DNA of 64,000 bases, from positions 24,256,265 to 24,320,264 of the forward strand of contig JABBOT010000002.1 of the NCBI GenBank assembly GCA_016165875.1. The letters are read 5' to 3'. The notes beneath the pieces were generated by a model. That model was not told the DNA's origin and made no database searches. It saw only the letters and a list, made by a program, of their open reading frames with translations. A program made the position numbers and the translations under genes. Source of the stretch: Acanthopleura granulata (lineage: Eukaryota; Mollusca; Polyplacophora; Chitonida; Chitonidae). This document shows, piece after piece, positions 60,401-64,000 of the stretch (within the stretch, counting starts at the first letter, position 1; the number at the start of each line of letters is the position of its first letter).

Positions 60401-63400
60401 TGTATAGATGGACGGTGTACGGGCACACATTATACCTCAGGAAAGTCTCCCTTTTTTTTTTTCTTCCATTGTTATTTGTCACTGATGTATTTTCTGGTGA
60501 CAGGAGAGAGCTGTTGATGTCTGCACCATCCTGACTTACAAGTTGACTCTTCTTCTAATGTCAGTGAATGCTGACATTGGGTGGTGCTGTTACTTTGTCT
60601 GTCTCGGGAGACTTGGGATCCTGGTTTACCCTGAACCAGCTGAAAGGTTCCAGGATCCTGTCTGGCCGCCGGTTACCACTAACTCTTCTGGAACCTTCAA
60701 AAGCTGTCTGATTAAAGTGTTGTGACCAGGCTGACTCAAGCCTTGCCTCATCATTGAAGCGGCGGGCTGACTTTGAAAAACATGCAGCATCATGTGTGAA
60801 TGGTATTCCTGTGAAGTGGTAATAACCACATGCCTCACATGGTGGCTGGCAATAGTATTGGTGTGGGATCATGTGTAGCTGCAGGGTTGATGTACTTGTA
60901 AATGATACCATATGTGTGATACAATAGTGTGTAATGCATTCTGTATGATCCTTCTGTCTTGTATCTGAATTTTAGAATTGAGTGTTGAGTATGGTCAGAT
61001 TCTTGTCATTGTAGTTGTTTGTGGTAAATGTACATTCAGTATGCAAATTCTTTATAAATGGGCTGCACTTGAAATGTCCCCAGTGATACCTGTTATCTCC
61101 ACCTTGGGACGTTTATCAGTCTACTCACTCAGAATTATGTGTTCATGTAAATTACAGTACTGCCGTAGTCCTGAAACATTCTTTGTTTTGTACGTTAATT
61201 GAAGTTACAAACTTGAAGATACATGAAATGAATTTATACCAGGGCGCAAAAGTTTAATGATCTGCATACCAGTAAGTGTAATAACAAATCTGAACAGCTG
61301 CAACTGCAAGTTGATTAAAATCGAAATCTTTTGTGCATAGTTATCGTGAAACGGCGTACTTATGAAAGCATACATGTCATTATCCCTTTAGGGTTGCAGT
61401 TATGACATATTTTGCAGGTGAAAATAATCATGCTGCAATGTCACCTCATTCTCAGCAGTGTTGGCACTTACTCTATCAGTTGTTGTTGGAATGACGTCAA
61501 AGCCTTGCACATTATTGTACCTGATCTATCACACCAAAAAGCACGTATGCAGCTGAAATAGACCGAAAAAGAAAATCTATGGTGTGGTTATTATGAAGTG
61601 ACATACAACTGTCTGTTTAAAGTTAGAATTATGCATTTAGAGGTCAACATATGCATGCTTTGGAGTCTGACATCATGTATTAGGCGATTGTAGCTGGAAT
61701 TAATCAAAGTTATATGTGGCTTACTTTTTATTACTGAATATTTTTTTTATTTTAACAACAGATACATAGCCTCATAGACAGTATTAGGATTCAGGGGCAT
61801 GATATTGAAAAAATTGGCATTTTGCAGCAAGTGTTGATCTTTATTTAGGAAAATGCTCAAGACGTTAGAGTTATTATATTGCTGTACCATATGTTTAATT
61901 ATTAAATTAAATACTCCTGAGCCCTGGTTATTCTATGTCGCTTTAGATGACCATCTAAGCATAACTTTGCGAATTTCTTTTGAATAGGTTCCAAGATATT
62001 GCAGTTACAACAGTTACGCAAATTAAACTGGGTATGCAAATTGCTGAAATGTAGGTATTGATTGAAGAGGCCAAAATGCACAAGTATGTTCAAGTCACAA
62101 TGATCATCTCTGCAGTGCTCAGTGGATTTCCTTCAGATAAGTCCAAAGATACAATAGTGACAAAATGCTTTTCATTTATGCAAATTAAGCCGATCAGTAT
62201 GCAAACAAATGCAGAGATACACCTGAAAAGGCCTAAATGCACTTGAGTAACACTAGTAAGGTCACAATGATCACCTCATCAAAACTCCCTGAATTTCTAC
62301 CATGTTAATTTCAAGATTACATAATAACATTGACTATGATACACATCATAAATTTTAAGTAGAAGACAGCTCATGACTAGGTACTGTTCCTCAAACACAT
62401 CATAAAATTCTGTCTGGAATGTAAAAACCTGTTTGAAATTATATGAATTCATTGCTGAACTATCTTTGAAGTGTGGAGTATTGTGCTGCTGACTGGAGAT
62501 CTGAAGGCCCCATGCTTTAAAGCTTATGAGTGATTGACCAATCAGAGAGCTAGGATATATCAGCTGTCTATAAGATGTGACGTAAATTTTCTGAGTTGTC
62601 TGTCAGTGTACATGTAACATGTAATAACATAGGGACAGCACCTGGTTTTAATGTTATATGTTTTAATTTTAAAAAGTACACATGTGAACAACACTGCAGA
62701 GTATTTCCAGACCATTGTGTTGTGACAGGAGTAAATTTCTTGATCATTTCTTGTTATATAGTGGCATGTATACTTAAGTTACAAATACAACCCTAGCAGC
62801 TTACTACAGTCTTGGGTGACAAGAGTGTTCCACGCTTGGAACCATTACATTACAGCCGACACAGAATGGCTGCGTTTTATCCTAGGTGTTGGTGCACGGC
62901 CGAATATCAGTTTCTGCTGTCATAGTAGCTGTTAGAAAAAATACTTTATCAAAATCAACATAATATAGTCCATCCTTTTTGGCAAACTTAACTTAGAACA
63001 TGAGCTGTCTTTCACTTTCATTTAAGAAAGCTCAGTGTGATGAATACAACTGTTACATGAATATGTATCTGTCCTATCTGCAACATTGCAGTTTCTTGAC
63101 ATCAAGATCATTGACCGACTTAAGGATTTTCACCCTACATGCATGTATGATATAAGAGTTGAATGGTCTTTTCTACAGTTGTATATTATGACCTGAATTC
63201 AATCCATTTTACATCATAGGCCGAGGAAATACATGTAGATTAGATCGAAGATGGATGAATGTTCATTGAAGTTCATTTTATAAACCAGCAGTGACAAATA
63301 CTGGTCTTACTGGTAATTTATCTGAACCCACTTTACTGTGATCGATGATGATGTTAAGGCATGGGTAATCATATAGGGCAGGTGCTAGGATGTCATTAGG

Positions 63401-63639
63401 CTCAGGTGTATTATGATGCTTACTCCAAGGAGCTGATTTCATATATGATAACTGTGCTTTAAACCTGAGGCTGACTATTTTTGCAGAGGCATATTGTGTA
63501 CAGAAACTTTGCTATGAGGATCAGGCATTAGACCTAAGGTTGTATTGTGATGAGCATGTGTGTGTTTACTTGAGGATGTGTTATTAAGGATGTGCTTGGT
63601 ATATCTGAAGTAATTAGGCAGATTTAGTACACTGTGTAC

Positions 63640-63920
63640 CTGAGGCCGTGCTATGCGAAAAGGGTGCAGGATCAATCCCGGGTGGGACCATATCAAAGAC
63701 GTTTAAATGTTACTTGTTGCTGCCTAGCTTGGCGCTCAGCACTGAGAGGCTAGAGCAAGGAAACAGGGCTGGTTGCCTCGGTGTCAGTATAATGTGACTG
63801 GGTGGGGTGTCATGTCTGGTGTCGTAGGCATGGTGCTTCAGTGGCAGCATAAATTCACCCTCCTACCAGAAAAAACAGTATACATGTATATACATTCATG
63901 CTAAGGACTCCTTCATCATC
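63640..63920 (+). repeat. Dispersed SINE-like repeat, second copy
   Basis: Opposite orientation to the copy at 33012-33370. Shared blocks: TACTTGTTGCTGCCTAGCTTGGCGCTC, AATGTGACTGGGTGGGGTGTCATGTCTGGTGTC, and CATAAATTCACCCTCC-type ends (key block: GACTGGGTGGGGTGTCAT). The head includes GTGCAGGATCAATCCCGGG, similar to a tRNA B-box region. Confidence 0.7.
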
Positions 63921-64000
63921 GTATAACTGAAAAATTGTTAATTGAAAAAATAGCATCCGTACATTCTTGATGTACATAACTTGTAATGGAGACTACATGT

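Larger units (their letters stand above)
45330..64000. other. Gene-poor 18.7 kb; no conserved exon recognised
   Basis: No open frame here resembles a protein family I know, apart from the degenerate Tigger fragment. The region holds repeats listed separately (46860-47868, 51808-51965, 52035-53156, 54400-54492, 63640-63920) and otherwise AT-rich sequence. It could be intergenic or a long first intron of a gene transcribed to the right from the 45.2 kb promoter-like segment. Confidence 0.5.

Noticed and set aside
60561..60911. Minus-strand open frame of 116 codons
   Set aside because: No domain, no splice continuity and composition like the surrounding non-coding sequence.

Overview
This is a stretch of animal nuclear DNA. 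Genes are split by GT-AG introns, the sequence is AT-rich, and it carries Tc1-type and Tigger-type DNA transposons, minisatellites and several tRNA-derived SINEs. The SINE bodies (tails of the type ...ttcttgagta...aaaacaccaatcaaataaata) and the protein sequences point to a marine mollusc, perhaps a bivalve; species is not determinable from the sequence alone.

Left part (1-18.4 kb, + strand): two tandem paralogous genes for secreted cadherin-like proteins. Gene A (917-8508) enters the window already begun. It has a cysteine-rich module followed by four cadherin repeats. Gene B (12590-18082) is complete: a signal peptide and about six cadherin repeats, 624 aa. Their last four exons match almost base for base in length (105/141/117/60 versus 108/141/117/63) and both end without a transmembrane segment. 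An intron of gene A holds a 2.48 kb Tc1 element that itself contains a second, nested inverted-repeat element. Gene B introns hold three separate minisatellites.

Middle (18.8-27.3 kb, - strand): RBM22, a spliceosomal RNA-binding protein, complete in nine exons (428 aa) and convergent with gene B. A SINE inserted into an older SINE sits in one of its introns.

Middle-right (31.9-44.8 kb, - strand): PDPK1, the 3-phosphoinositide-dependent protein kinase, in fifteen exons (486 aa as assembled), with kinase and PH domains. Its introns carry SINEs and an inverted pair of an unrecognised ORF-bearing repeat.

Right part (45-64 kb): I could not assign any conserved exon. It contains a probable divergent promoter at 44.8-45.3 kb, a degenerate Tigger/pogo-type element, a large 43-bp minisatellite split by a SINE, and further repeat copies. 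It is either intergenic or a long intron of a gene whose exons lie beyond the window.

Gene models were built by hand from splice signals, reading-frame phase and remembered protein families; no alignment or transcript data were available.
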